Notes: generated by a model from the sequence alone, not told the origin. Counted from the stretch's first letter, positions 11,171 through 22,798 are shown. The stretch is 64,000 bases of DNA from Cephalotus follicularis (GCA_001972305.1 BDDD01002136.1:198617-262616), one strand, 5' to 3'. Program-made: numbers and translations.

Positions 11171-12234
11171 TTTTCTACAAGTGGGTTAGAAGATTGTTAG
11201 ATTCAAGTAGGTATGGCCCTATCCCATTCCCGACTACGTACCTCCACTAATATCGTTATCCCGAGTGCATAGTTCACTCCTATAAAATTTTGGCAGCATC
11301 TCCCCACGATTCCTCAAACACACGAATTAAACTGAATTAATCGGTTTAATTATGCATCCGATGAACATGTTTAAGGAGTGTAACCGAAACTTTCTTGAAG
11401 AAAACTATGTACACAAGATAACGATATATCCTACAGTAGACGTACGTATGCGAGAACTGTTCGAACTGGACAATTTATGATTCACTCCTATTGAACATCA
11501 TGAACGAGAATCTAAGGTTTCTCTCGACTTTAATCATAATAGGTAACTGAACTCTATAATAAATTTAAACATGATACTAACATACTAACTAAATTATACA
11601 TACATATATACTACTAACTATGCATATATACTACTAAATTTTATATATATACATATATACTACTAAATATTATATATACACATACATATATACTAACATA
11701 CAAACTAAATTATATTCTAACTAAATTTTATATATATACATATATACTACTAAATATTATATATATACATACATATATACTAACATACAAACTAAATTAT
11801 ATACTAACTAAATTATACATACATATATACTACTAACTATTAAATATATACATAAATTATACATACTATATACTATTATATAAAACTGTAATAAATAACA
11901 TATATGTACATAAATTATTATACTATATACTATTATACATACTATATATATACTATAATACATACTGTTAATTATATACTACATACTATATACTAAATAC
12001 TAATATATATACTATAATAAATTATATATATACAAAATAAATTACAAACCGGCAGTGAGAGAGAGGGAGAAAGAAATTAATACCTGAGAATGAGACCGGC
12101 AGTGAGAGAGAAGGAGATCGGCGGCAGTGAGAGAGAGAGAGAAAGTGAGGGCGAGCGGCGGGAGAGGAAAAAAAAGATAGGGGAAAAAAAGAAAGAGAGG
12201 GGAAAAAGAGAAAGGGTCGGGTAGTATTAGGGTA
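11171..12234 (-). other. 5' non-coding part of the CACTA element, AT-rich then GA-rich
   Basis: From 11560 to 12050 the sequence is almost pure AT, with local repeats of TATATACATATATACTACTAA. From 12050 to 12230 it contains three copies of GGCAGTGAGAGAGA. No coding signal is visible. ORFs on the minus strand (12022-12378) are low-complexity and rejected. Confidence 0.55.
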
Positions 12235-12436
12235 AAGCACAGCGAAGGCATGGAGAGGGCACTTATTGCCCTCGCCATGCATTTTTAAAATGGCAAGGGT
12301 ATTGCGAGGGCACTGTTGCCCTCGCCATGCCTTTTTTTTTAAAAAAATAAAAAAACGACTCAACGGCAAGGGGATCAATGTGCCCTCGTCATGCTTTCGC
12401 CATTTGCCCTCGTCGTTATCCTGTTTTTTAGTAATG
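12235..12436 (-). mobile_element. CACTA terminal and subterminal repeats
   Basis: The outer end on the minus strand reads CATTACTAAAAAACAGG (12436 leftward), a one-base variant of a CACTA terminus. Inside it are repeated words CCCTCGCCATGC and GGCGAGGG/GGCAAGGG in both orientations (12240-12420), the expected subterminal transposase-binding repeats. The same terminus and repeats reappear at 58843. Confidence 0.75.
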
Positions 12437-12479
12437 TCACCTCATCTATCGTTGAAATCTCTTGTGCCACTTGTTGAAA

Positions 12480-13178
12480 CTCTGATACCATTTATTGAAG
12501 GTCGGAGCAAGAAAGCTATTCTATTATATTATTAATAATTCTGTAGACACTAAGTTAAGACCTAAAGATTATTTCAAAAATGATATGGCCAAACAACATT
12601 AGTCATATTCTTAAAAAGTCATAACTAATGACAAAATCTTTCAAGATTCAGTTAGTGTCTACAGAATTATTCATTATATTATTATTTGCATAATTTTATG
12701 ATACAAATACACTATTCTTGCTTTCTACACTAACTCACACCACTCCTTGATTATTTAGCTCACTTGTTACACTCATGCATGCTTCACTTTTCTTTTTCTT
12801 TTGAACAAACACAATTTTTTTACTTGAACGACTTACAAATTCACTCACTTGCACACACACTCTTTGTATTTTTGTTACAAATGAGGGAGCTTTGCCTATT
12901 TATACTCAACCAAGATACAAGTGTATCTTTGTAGATTAATCTACAACATCATGTTAGATATCTACACCATTCCAGAGACTCTCGTGATAACTATAGATAT
13001 GAGTACCTCTAGAATATTCACTTATGTTCTACAATAATCTACTCTTTTCTGTAATATCCTACAATGTTCTACATGCATCTAAAATATTCTAGAATTGTAT
13101 ACATAGTTCTAGAACCAACACTCTATGCAGTTCTAGAATCTTCCAAAACATTCTACACTATTCTAGATATTTCAGAAT
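12480..13178 (-). mobile_element. Copia-type LTR, minus strand, with HSE-like motifs
   Basis: A methionine-tRNA-type primer site, TGGTATCAGAG on the minus strand (12490-12480), borders the region. On the minus strand a TATA box TATAAATAG lies at 12904-12896. Upstream of it in that orientation (12960-13175) are repeated TTCTAGAA words (13087, 13107, 13131) and TTCTAGAATCTTC at 13131-13143, a perfect three-part heat-shock element pattern. The layout is that of an ONSEN-like heat-responsive Copia LTR. Exact ends are unclear because a MITE and a TRIM abut it, and no coding region remains. Confidence 0.5.
12537..12668. mobile_element. 132-bp palindromic MITE-like element
   Basis: Perfect 17-bp terminal inverted repeats, AATTCTGTAGACACTAA at 12537-12553 and its complement at 12652-12668, enclose an AT-rich centre with further imperfect pairing. 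It splits an otherwise similar TATTATATTATTA flank, suggesting insertion into the LTR. Confidence 0.65.
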
Positions 13179-13762
13179 TTTTGAGATATCTCAGTTATCT
13201 CACATCTGTTAAGTACATATAAATGGTCTGTCTAATATAAATATTACAAGACTTTTACTCCTCAAAAGCATGCTTTTGGAGTTGGACAAAAAGTCTTAAC
13301 ATGGTATCATAGTAAGGCAGACCCAAATCTTTCTCATAGCCTACACAGCTTCTGAGCGTAGTCTATGGGTCACGATGTTCTCTCTCTCTATTCTAAGCCT
13401 CTGAGCCTAGTATTCAATCTACGAGCCACGCTGCTCTTTTTTCTCTCTGAAAACCTATTCAACCTATGAACCCAATCTACAGGTCATGCTTAATTCTCCA
13501 TCAATTCTCTATTCTCTCTCAAATATTCCTACGTAGCCTGTGAGCCCAATTTATGGGTCACGCTGCTCACAATATCCACGTTGCACATGAGGGTGGGTGT
13601 TAATATATCTTATTTATCCGCTCACAGTCTCCACGTTGTACGTGAGAATGGGTGTTAAAATATCTCACTTATCCCATATCGGTTAAGTATAAAGTGTCTG
13701 TCTAATAAAACATTACAAGACTTTTCCTGAATGCTTTTAAGATTAGAGAGTAACTCTTAACA
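13179..13762 (+). mobile_element. TRIM (miniature LTR retrotransposon), about 580 bp
   Basis: Two direct repeats, about 13179-13301 and 13653-13762, share ATCTCA...TTATC, GGTTAAGTA-like, GTCTGTCTAATA and ATTACAAGACTTTT, and both end in CTTAACA. The left one is followed at once by a primer site, TGGTATCATAG (13302-13312). The right one is preceded by a purine tract, GTGAGAATGGG, and starts TGTTAAAATATC. The roughly 350-bp interior has no ORF but holds repeated phrases (GGGTCACG...GCTGCTC). A duplication of about 65 bp covers the purine tract and LTR start (13570-13680). Confidence 0.75.
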
Positions 13763-14217
13763 ATAATATTCTACACATATCTAGAACATTCTAGAACATG
13801 CTAACAAATTATAGAGAGTTGGTGTTGCCGACATATCTTGTTCACGATCAGACTGTTCCAATATGCATAATTGTTGGATCGCAATTGCTAGGTTTTCATT
13901 GCCTAACTGAAGGTCGTTAATTTTGGTATTAGATCTTGAGTCCAATCCAATTTGATAACTCTCGTTATAACTTAAGGATTGAGATATGTTAAAAAGATCA
14001 TCTTCAAACACCCACCATTGTTGTTTTAACACATCCCTTTATGCTAGTACATATAGGTTCGAAACTTTAATCTTAACTAACATACTATTACGTGTTTGGG
14101 TTTCATCTCATACAACACTCAAATTAACATAAAAAAAAAACTAGGATTCTGATAGCAAAACAGGAATTGAATGTGACCTTTTCCCAATAACTCCCTTTAT
14201 ATCTAATTTACTATTAA
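13763..14217. other. No recognised feature
   Basis: AT-rich sequence with ATTCTAGAACATTCTAG words near 13775-13800 that resemble the neighbouring HSE-bearing LTR. A small minus ORF (13781-14032) shows no recognisable domain. Confidence 0.3.
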
Positions 14218-15040
14218 GTGTCTCAGATTCCTCAGATGAAATTCCGGTACGAATCCGTATCCGGTTTGGGTTGGTATGCTTTAATGTGGTCTTATGGAAG
14301 CATGGTATTGGAGCTTTGTGCTATGGTTATGCTAAAGCTTCTGTCTTGCATTGTTGTCCTCTTCTGCAAGCTTTGCTGCAATCTGCTGCTCTGGTCAATC
14401 TGCCTCTCCTTGTAGGCTTCATGCAACCTATTGCTCTTGTGTTTGCCCAGCATGCTTTTGGTACGGGTGTTTGTTCTGTTGCCTAGGTTTGTGCAGATGG
14501 AGGATGTTTTGATGATACTGTTCTCTTTGGATTTGCTTTGTGCTGTAGCGGTTTTGTTAGCTGTTTCAGGTCTGGGATGAGTAGGTCGGCAGAACTGAGG
14601 TTGGTTGCTTTGTTTCAGGATTCTGGATATTGGAAATCTGGTTTTGCGGTCTGGTTTTTCTGCAGAAGCATTTCCTTTTCTGCAGACTCTGCTACAAGGT
14701 TTTGATCCCGAACATCCTGCCTCTCCTTGTAGGCTCTGTTGCTACCTTATGCAACCACATTATTGGTTGTGTGTGCCCATTATGTCCTATGTGCTGTTTG
14801 TGAATTCTATCAAGCCTAGTTTTGTGCAGATGGTTGCTGGTTTAGGGCTCTTTCCTCCTCTTGCTTTTCTGGTATGGTTAGGTTGGTGGAACCAGGCCAA
14901 AGCACCTGACCAGCTTATCCTCAGTAGAGGTCTTCTTGTTTCAGGGGAAGGTCTATGAACTCCCTTTTTTTTACCTGTATTTGGTTTTATTCTATATATG
15001 CGTACTTAAACTTTGTTAAAAAGAAAAAGAAAAAATCTTT
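14218..15040 (+). other. Unidentified TG/CT-rich segment, possibly a LINE 3' region
   Basis: The segment is rich in TG and CTGC words with several overlapping plus ORFs (65-117 codons) that resemble no protein I know. Near its end (15017-15036) is an A-rich stretch, AAAAAGAAAAAGAAAAAA. Direction and base bias resemble plant LINE 3' sequences, but no RT motif and no clear duplication is seen, so this is only a suggestion. Confidence 0.25.
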
Positions 15041-15453
15041 GCACGGTGTATTAGTTTTGAAGAAGAAAAATCTTTATTTTTCCTGCTTTTCTAGGAAACA
15101 CTTCTTGTGCACAAGGACGAGGTTGTCACTTGGTGGGCTCAGTGAGCTTCTTTTGACCATCTCAATAAATTTTGGATTTTCAACTACTACTCTTTTATTG
15201 TGAGCAGGATCGTGATGAAAACTTAATTATCCATCTGCTGCCAGTAAGTAAAATTCTTTTAGATGTAGACGGCTTCAGCAGGAGTTCAATAAATGCTAAG
15301 CAAACTGTGAGTGGTGTAGCAGGTAAGCCTGTAGTAATAACATTTGGAGTTGTCTTCGGTTTATCTTTGCGGAAATCAACTTCACAACAGTCATTTACGT
15401 GCAAAAGTTTGATTTACTGGAAAAAATGTTGGATACTCCGAAAAAAATACTAG
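15041..15453. other. No recognised feature
   Basis: Unique-looking sequence with one plus ORF (15172-15453, 93 codons) lacking known motifs. It forms the left flank of the hAT-type element. Confidence 0.25.
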
Positions 15454-16026
15454 ATCTGAGTTAGGGATGGCAATTTCTACCCGATCCGTGGGTTTCCAAA
15501 CCGAACCCGTCTCGACGGGGCGGATATAGTTTGTAGATATTGTACCCGTACCTGGTACGGGACGTTTCGGGTATTGTGTATCTCAGGGGCGGGTAAGGTA
15601 CCCGTACCATAACCGACCTGTTGCCATCCCTAAAAAGATTCAAGTTTGATTGTTATTATTTGTTTGATCATGTATTTTCAAGTTCAACTTGACAATTATG
15701 GATGTTATTTGATTATGTTCTTGTGAAAGTGAATTTTATTATATTTGATGTTTGAAATGAGAAAAATATTATATAGGGAAAAAATAATAAGTAAATTGCT
15801 ATTATAGATTCATAATATACATTATATTTAGATATGCAGGAAAAAAAATCTCAGGGGGGTCGGGTACGGTAGGAGATTTATAACTGCAGGACAGATATGG
15901 TTTGTAGATATTATACCCGTACCGAGTACGGGACAGTTTCGGATACTGTGTGTCTTAGGGACGGGTAGGGTACGGGTACAAAGAAACTCGCTCCATAACC
16001 GATTCGTTACCATCCCTAATCTGAGT
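15454..16026. mobile_element. hAT-type non-autonomous element with 8-bp target duplication
   Basis: The element occupies 15462-16018 (557 bp). Terminal inverted repeats are TAGGGATGGCAA on the left and, inverted, TAGGGATGGTAA on the right. It is flanked by the exact 8-bp duplication ATCTGAGT (15454-15461 and 16019-16026), the hAT signature. The interior holds two diverged modules of about 170 bp (15462-15632 and about 15850-16018), each with ACCCGTACC...GTACGGGAC and a CATCCCTA end, separated by AT-rich sequence. No transposase is encoded. Confidence 0.9.
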
Positions 16027-17719
16027 TCTCACACAAAAAACGAACTATCAAATATCCAGGAGGTTTTCCTCTCAAGGACAGTCCGATGTTCAGTTATTAG
16101 CAGAGAAAAAAATCAGACTATATAGTAAATTGACCGACCCTCACATAGTCTTTCTTGGAGGTATTTATAGCATGGAGAAGGTTACTGGTCACTTGGATTT
16201 GACCGATGTTCTTGGCCATTTCCTTATCTAATAATGGAAGCGCTATCTTCCTATCATGACCACGATTTTGGATGTTTTACCCGTGCATTTGTGACCCCAA
16301 GTGACACGTGTGAATGACTTATTTGTATAAAAAAATTTCCATTTCAGTTTGAATTACCAACAATTGAACAAAGCGAAGCTTTTTTATATTCAGTATTGTC
16401 GGTTTTTATAATATTTTGATTATGGCACTTTACCCTCAAGCCTGCGTTATGGGGTTATGGTACATTGCTCTCAAGCATATTTCGATGTAATTGTACACTG
16501 GAAGCAAAGTGACGAGAAATTATTTTTGTAGTGAGTTTATTGATGTTGCAAAGTAAAAAATAACAGCGTAGGCGAAGCTTCTTTAGATGTTTGAGCGATA
16601 AAATTAACGTTTTGGTCAGTGATGAACATGCTTCACTGTGATACAAAATTGGGAGTATGTTAATGCATTTAATTAAAGATTAAAGTGGAAATCGATAAAC
16701 ATTATTCCCAAAAATTCTTTCTCACTAAACTTTTCTTCTTCCTAACCCCTCACTCCATCAGCCTCCTACACACCCACCGCCAAAGACGGAAAATGAAAGA
16801 AAATAATGGTTTGTGATGCTAGTAAGGGTTTCAAAATCAAATCGATGGACTGTTGAGTGGGGCTGTGGGAAAATAGTGGCTCTTATAAAATCAAATATAT
16901 CTTTGATCGAGTTTGGCTTCTTAAAGAACAAATAAGGCATGCTTATTTTGATAGATTTTATTGTGTATTATATAGATGTGAAAATTAGAGAGCGAATGAA
17001 ATAAATAAAAGAGAAGAGGTAAGGGTATTTTTACACTTTTGTTAAAATTCAACTATTTCTAACGTCTCATTAATGAAGAGTCTTAAGAAGTCGGAGTGTT
17101 TAATATATTGGAAATGTAACATTGCGTTTAAACCTTGGAGAGTTTGGGCGTGTTAAACAATCTTTCTTTTGATTATGGTGACAACATTATTGCAGTGACT
17201 AATTAAAACCTCTATAAAGCTAGCCTCTTAACCATGCTTGGTCAATGATTGTTACCGTATGGTTCGCCTTCTGCATCACGTCATCTCCTATAACATACCC
17301 TAATTTACTTTTTCTATTTATGTCGGGAACTAGAGACGGGTAATGGTTTTCCTTTGTAAGGATGGCAACGACATGGGAGGGATCGAATGCACTACTTATC
17401 ACTCTTTGTTTATGTTAATATTCTATTCTCCTTGTTAATAGGGATAAATTTGCTTGATTGCTTTGTTCACGACTCTATATGCGTTATTGTATATATATAT
17501 ATATAATTCTATTTTATACGATAATATTTTTTACATTGATCGAGAGATTACATTTCAATCGATTTTATACATCGAATATAAGAATTAAGAAAATATATCT
17601 TTATACATAAATGTGCTCTGGAGAGTGATTCATTTTAGTAAGGAGTTACCTTATAAAAGTATTGTAAAGTAATGATAATTATTTTATATTTGTTATATTA
17701 TAATCTAAGATAAGTTACC
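16027..17719. other. Degenerate intergenic sequence with an LTR remnant
   Basis: At 16055-16330 phrases such as ATCCAGGAGGTT, GACAGTCCGATGTTCA and TATTTATAG parallel the Tat-like LTR at 39855-40000, suggesting a decayed related LTR. The remainder (16440-17719) shows no gene or clear element. A TA microsatellite lies at about 17484-17504. Confidence 0.35.
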
Positions 17720-19507
17720 AGTATCACCCCGAATCCAAATGACGAGATCGTGACTTCACTCTTAATCCAATTCAATCACTTTGGCCAATGGTTGAGTACT
17801 TGTGAACTCTAATTGTAGAATAAACAAAAACTTTCAATAAAACACATAAATCCATTCAAAAACTTAAATACAATAATATTATAATACCAAATGTAATGCC
17901 ATACAATGTTAAACAATTAGAACAAAGTCCATTAGCAATCCTTCACTCCAGCATACGTGATCATCACTCACTGACCGCTACTCCCTGTCGCTCCTTCTGT
18001 ACACAATATCAATGTCCCATCCTGAAAGATGGGTTAGCCAAATGGCAAAACATAACAGTCCTCATGCACAAGTAGAATGTATAGTTGTACTGGAAAATGT
18101 ACATCATGGTATATGTAACCCTAGTTGTGATCTAATTATTCCTATATAATCGTCACATACCAGTGTGTAAGAATAGACTCTTACCAGGCAATCATATCCA
18201 AGCATCTATCAGACAATCTAGTATAAGTGTCTGATAACACTCAAATAATTTATAGAGCTTATGACCTTCGGTATGGGTATATTGCATCTAACCCACGAAA
18301 GGAAGTCCTTCAAAAAGAGTAGACTAGATAATCTAGTCGTCTATGGATCAACTCAATAGATACGCGACTAAACAGTAATCTAACTATCCTGGATCAGCCC
18401 AAAGAGAACATAGTTAGATTCGATTTAGCTGTTCTGGATTAACTCAAGAAATACGCACTAAGTCTCCTAACTGTCAATGGATCAGCACAATAGAAACACA
18501 ATTAGGTATAACTGTCTATGGATTAATCCAATAGAAACGCAGCTATATACTAAAGTTAACCAGCTAGTGAAAGTTGTTATGGCGAGTGATTATCTAATCA
18601 GAGGAATAGTAAAACATAGTTCAACGCCTAGCATACCTGACTAGAAGTCACTAAGGTTTCTCTAATATATTCAATCAAACAATCAAGCAATCACTACGGT
18701 CAATCACTACATTCGGTGTTAAGCGAAGACCGATCTATGATCAATTCTCGTTAATAAAGTATTAAAATAGTGTTTACAGGTTTAGAGAAACGTCTAGAAG
18801 AAAACCAATTGAAAAACGTGCAATTAGAGCCACGAACAATTAAACTCCAACAGGAAGCAAGAAGAAAGGTGTCGACATCTTTCAAGAAAGAAATCGATGT
18901 CTTTCAGTACTCCTTCAAGCCAATGAAATAGTCGCATAAGCATCGACGTCTTTGGGGACAGAAGTCGACATTATTTCAGTTTCACATCGACGCTCAAAGG
19001 AAAGTGTCGACGTGCCGAGTCAGGATTTTGAGGTATAGACTTTCAAAGTAACACATCAACGTCTATGGGAGAAGATATCGACGTGCTGGGAAATAAGATA
19101 GAGAATATTCGTTTAAACAATAACACGTCAAGGTCTATGGTAGAAGATATCGACGTGCTGGGAAATAAACCTAGCAATTCTTAACTTAAATCCAACTCCA
19201 ATCGGTTCCAACTCAAAACTCAATCATTTAAAAAGTTTTGGGAATGTCAAAAACATCTTTTAAACACTTCTAAACTAGTTTGAGGTCATTAATTACAAGA
19301 ATAATTAATTAGGTTAGAAATCTCTAATTTTGACATAAAACTCAATTTTTTAATTAAAACATTCAATCAATCAATCAAATTCAGTTTATACATATAGTAA
19401 AACAATAACCATATATCCATATACTTAACTAGTACCTAATTATTGTACTAAATGAATAAGATAAAGAGTAATGTCTCATGTTCGTCCTTCGGATTTGGGG
19501 TGTTACA
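17720..19507 (-). mobile_element. Solo Gypsy-type LTR, minus orientation
   Basis: It starts AGTATCACCCCGAATCC and ends GGATTTGGGGTGTTACA, so its ends form imperfect inverted repeats of about 22 bp. Internal order matches the LTR at 301-2713 in the same orientation: a GAAAGATGGGTTAGCC block near 18028 (compare GAAGGATGGGGTTAGCC near 673), stop-rich middle repeats, then a TCGA motif cluster. No primer site or coding region adjoins it. No clear target duplication was found, so ends may be eroded. Confidence 0.6.
18862..19165. repeat. TCGA palindromic motif cluster (solo LTR)
   Basis: About ten copies of GTCGAC(A/G)T, ATCGACGTCT and the variant ATATCGACGTGCTGGGA, several in pairs. The phrase GAAGATATCGACGTGCTGGG occurs twice, 70 bp apart. 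Confidence 0.75.
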
Positions 19508-19907
19508 TATAAGAATTATTTTATTTTATATTAAACTAATGAATTAATTTGTATATTTATTACTGAAATGAAAATACCAACACATAATTACTCTCTACAA
19601 TTCTATGATAAAAAAAAATGCTATGAGACAAAGGACAAGAAGAATCACAATATACATATGAATAAGACCCTTCGTCTCCCGCTTAAAAGTAGGCAATGCA
19701 ATGCAGTGAAGTGACGGAAGGAAAATTGGGCTATTTTAGACATATAATCTTGGCTGGTTAACTGTCATAATCAAAAATCAAAAGCACCGTAATTAAAATA
19801 AAAATAATATAATAATGACGATTATTAAAAAGCCATTAGACCATGGACGCATCACTCGTATCCATATAGTAAGTCGTACTTCCTTTTCCCTCATTCCTTC
19901 ATATCTC

Positions 19908-19913
19908 TATAAA
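19908..19913 (+). promoter_or_regulatory. Probable TATA box of the hydrolase gene
   Basis: TATAAA lies 87-92 bases upstream of the ATG at 20000, following a CT-rich stretch. This leaves a short 5' leader of roughly 60 bases. The flanking 19508-19900 interval is AT-rich and shows no other feature. Confidence 0.55.
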
Positions 19914-19999
19914 CCCATCTCTTTTGTTTTGTAGGCTGCAAATCTGTGATTATTGGGTTCATTTTTTGTTTGGTTGTTAGTGTTTGAGGTAATTTAAAA

Positions 20000-22716
20000 A
20001 TGGCGGGAGGAGTTAACAGGAAGATATCAGCAGCGTCAGCGAGGGCTCACACTAGAAGAAATAGGCAAAACAGTTCCTTTCAGCTTCCTGCAGGTGGGTT
20101 CTCTATGTTTTCTCGATCTCGTCTTTGAATTTTCCTTCAGTATGCCTTGCTATTATACTAGGTTAAAAACCCATAATTTAGATTGTTGTCGTTTTCTGTT
20201 TGGTCTAGGATGTGCCAATGCTAAGGATGTTGTATTTTGGATCTTAGAATATATATGCTTGTAAACATTTCTGTGAATGGAAACCAGAAGTACAATTGGT
20301 ATTGTTTGGTACTGATTTCATTGTTTCTTTTGGAAGACTATAAATAGATCGTGTATTGAAATTTTGTAATATAGTGTGAATCGAAAAGAGCTTGAAACAT
20401 TTATGTATTGTTGATTCAAATCTCATCCCGTTAAGCAAAATGGGGACACAAAGTCTTAAATTGCTGTTGAAATTTTTTCGTGGAATGAGTCGAATGAGTG
20501 CCAAACATGTCATTTAAAATTGGGGCATCCTTATCTTGCACCAATTCAAGAAATGGTACTCCATTTTGATCCAAGGGCAAAATCTGAATCCACAACAAAA
20601 AGCCTTACTTGACAAGGGAAGAATCAAATTTGAGCATGCAGCCAAACATGTAGTCTACAAACTTTAGGAGTCGTTATCTTCTCATTTTATTCCTTATTTT
20701 TTGGGTTTGTTTTATTAAATACGTTTCGCACATGAACATGATATGTATACCATATGGTTGTGTGAAATATATATCTGGTAGTTGTTAGCTTTTAATATGA
20801 TAATGATGGATCTTTTTCTTCTCAAAATTTTGTGGACTCATTTTGAACTAATATTCTAAATTTTCAGGAATATTAAAGAAAGTATTTGCAGTCTTATTTG
20901 TGGGATCATTGGCATGGGCTTATCAGGCAATCCAACCTCCTCCTCCAAAGACTTGTGGCTCTCCAGATGGGCCTTCTGTTACAGCGCCGAGAATAAAGCT
21001 TAGAGATGGAAGGCATTTGGCCTACAAAGAGTATGGTGTTTCAAAAGATGAGGCCAAGTATAAAATTGTGTATTCCCATGGGTTTGATTCTTGTAGGCAT
21101 GATGCCATTGTTGCCACCACCCTTTCTCCGGTATTTTATTTCTGGTTTTGTTCTTTCCGGTTATTATGTATCGCATATATCCTATAGATTTGGCCTGTTC
21201 AGCATTCATATAGTTTGACTTTCTGGTGTATTTTCATCAGGAAATTATTGAAGACTTAGGAGTCTACGTTGTATCTTTTGACAGACCGGGATATGGAGAG
21301 AGTGATCCTGATCCTCAACGAACTCCCAAGAGCATCGCTTTGGATATAGAAGAGCTCGCTGATCAATTGAGACTGGGATCCAAGTTCTATGTTATTGGCT
21401 TTTCCATGGGTGGAGAGGTGATCTGGACCTGCTTAAAGTACATTCCTCACAGGTATTGTTTAGCCAAGACAAAAGAATGTGAGTGGAATCATGTGTACTG
21501 CCTACTTTTTGGTGTTTCCTCTTATATGAACAATGTTGTGACTATAACAGGTTAGCAGGAGCCACACTGTTAGCTCCAGTCGTCAACTATTGGTGGCCTG
21601 GTTTTCCAGCAAACTTATCTAAAGAAGCCTACTACGAACAGTTAACTCAAGACCAATGGACACTTCGTGTTGCTCACTATGTGCCCTGGCTGACTTACTG
21701 GTGGAACACTCAAAAATGGTTCCCTGCTTCTAGTGTTGCTGCTCACAGTACTGATATTCTTTCTCGCCAGGACAAAGAACTTATGCCTAAGCTTGCCCAC
21801 AGACAAAACTATGTGGTATTTATCTCTTTTAACCGAAGATATCAATGAATTATTTGTGTCATATAACATGGGAGATGATAGGAAATCAGGAGAAGTGAAG
21901 AAAATGATCGATTTTAAAGGGCATTATCACATAACTGTTATATACTGTTTGTTTCTCTTGAGAAGTTCTTTAGACACTAAAATTTCAAGAGGTATCAAGT
22001 CTACAGCTTTCTTTTGGTTAATTCTGACTTTGATTGCACGGAAATTTTTTTCGAGTTAAAAAAAGCCTTACATTGCTAAGTCCTATGTTTTACTAATTTG
22101 TAATGTTCCTAACTAGTGTCTTACAAATTTCTTAGTAACAAGCTCCTTAATGTACCATATATATGGTTTGGTTAAATTCTTAAATCATCCATTTTTTACA
22201 CCATCTACCACATCTACCTGATATAAATGAATGGGAATTGGTTCATGTTTCCCAAATGAATTAACTGCTCAGCAATATCATAAAGAAATTACATAAATCA
22301 AACTCTCTTTCGCTTTCTTCTTCTTCTCGTTCTTTTTTAGATCAAAAGAATGATTATTTTTCAATGTTATTCTCCTGCTATTGTAGTGATAAGTTTTCTT
22401 TTGTTTGTGACCACCCAAGACTCAAGTAAAACAGCAAGGAGAATATGAAAGCCTCCATCGTGACCTGATGGTTGGGTTTGGGACCTGGGAATTCGATCCT
22501 ATGGATATGGAGAACCCAATTCCTAATAATGAAGGTTCTGTGCACTTATGGCATGGAGATGAAGATGGATTTGTTCCGGTCACATTGCAACGCTACATTG
22601 CTCAACGGCTCCCCTGGATTCACTACCACGAGCTAACAGGTGCTGGCCACATGTTCCCATATGCTGATGGCATGTGTGACACCATCATCAAGTTACTATT
22701 AACTGGAGAGAAATAG
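20000..22716 (+). CDS. Alpha/beta-hydrolase superfamily protein, membrane-anchored (5 exons)
   Basis: The only intact host gene. Exons: 20000-20093, 20868-21130, 21241-21452, 21551-21815, 22420-22716. All four introns are GT-AG and the phases join without a stop, giving 1131 nt = 376 residues plus TAG. The N-terminus is basic (MAGGVNRKISAASAR), followed by a hydrophobic segment at about residues 37-53 and a Pro-rich hinge, suggesting a single membrane anchor with the catalytic domain behind it. Catalytic features: HG at 102-103 (oxyanion region), nucleophile Ser174 in GFSMGGE, Asp327 in GDEDGFVP, His355 in GAGHMFPY. Plants have a family of such uncharacterised hydrolases; the substrate is unknown. 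Intron 1 is 774 bp and intron 4 is 604 bp. Both sides are transposon sequence. Confidence 0.93.
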
Positions 22717-22798
22717 CTTGCCATCTTCTGTTACGGGCTACATCAGGCGACCTTATTAATGCAGATTTGGTGTTTTTGTTAGTTTTAATGATATGTAC

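Noticed and set aside
12022..12378. 118-codon minus ORF
   Set aside because: It runs through GA-rich simple repeats and CACTA subterminal repeats; composition explains the open frame.
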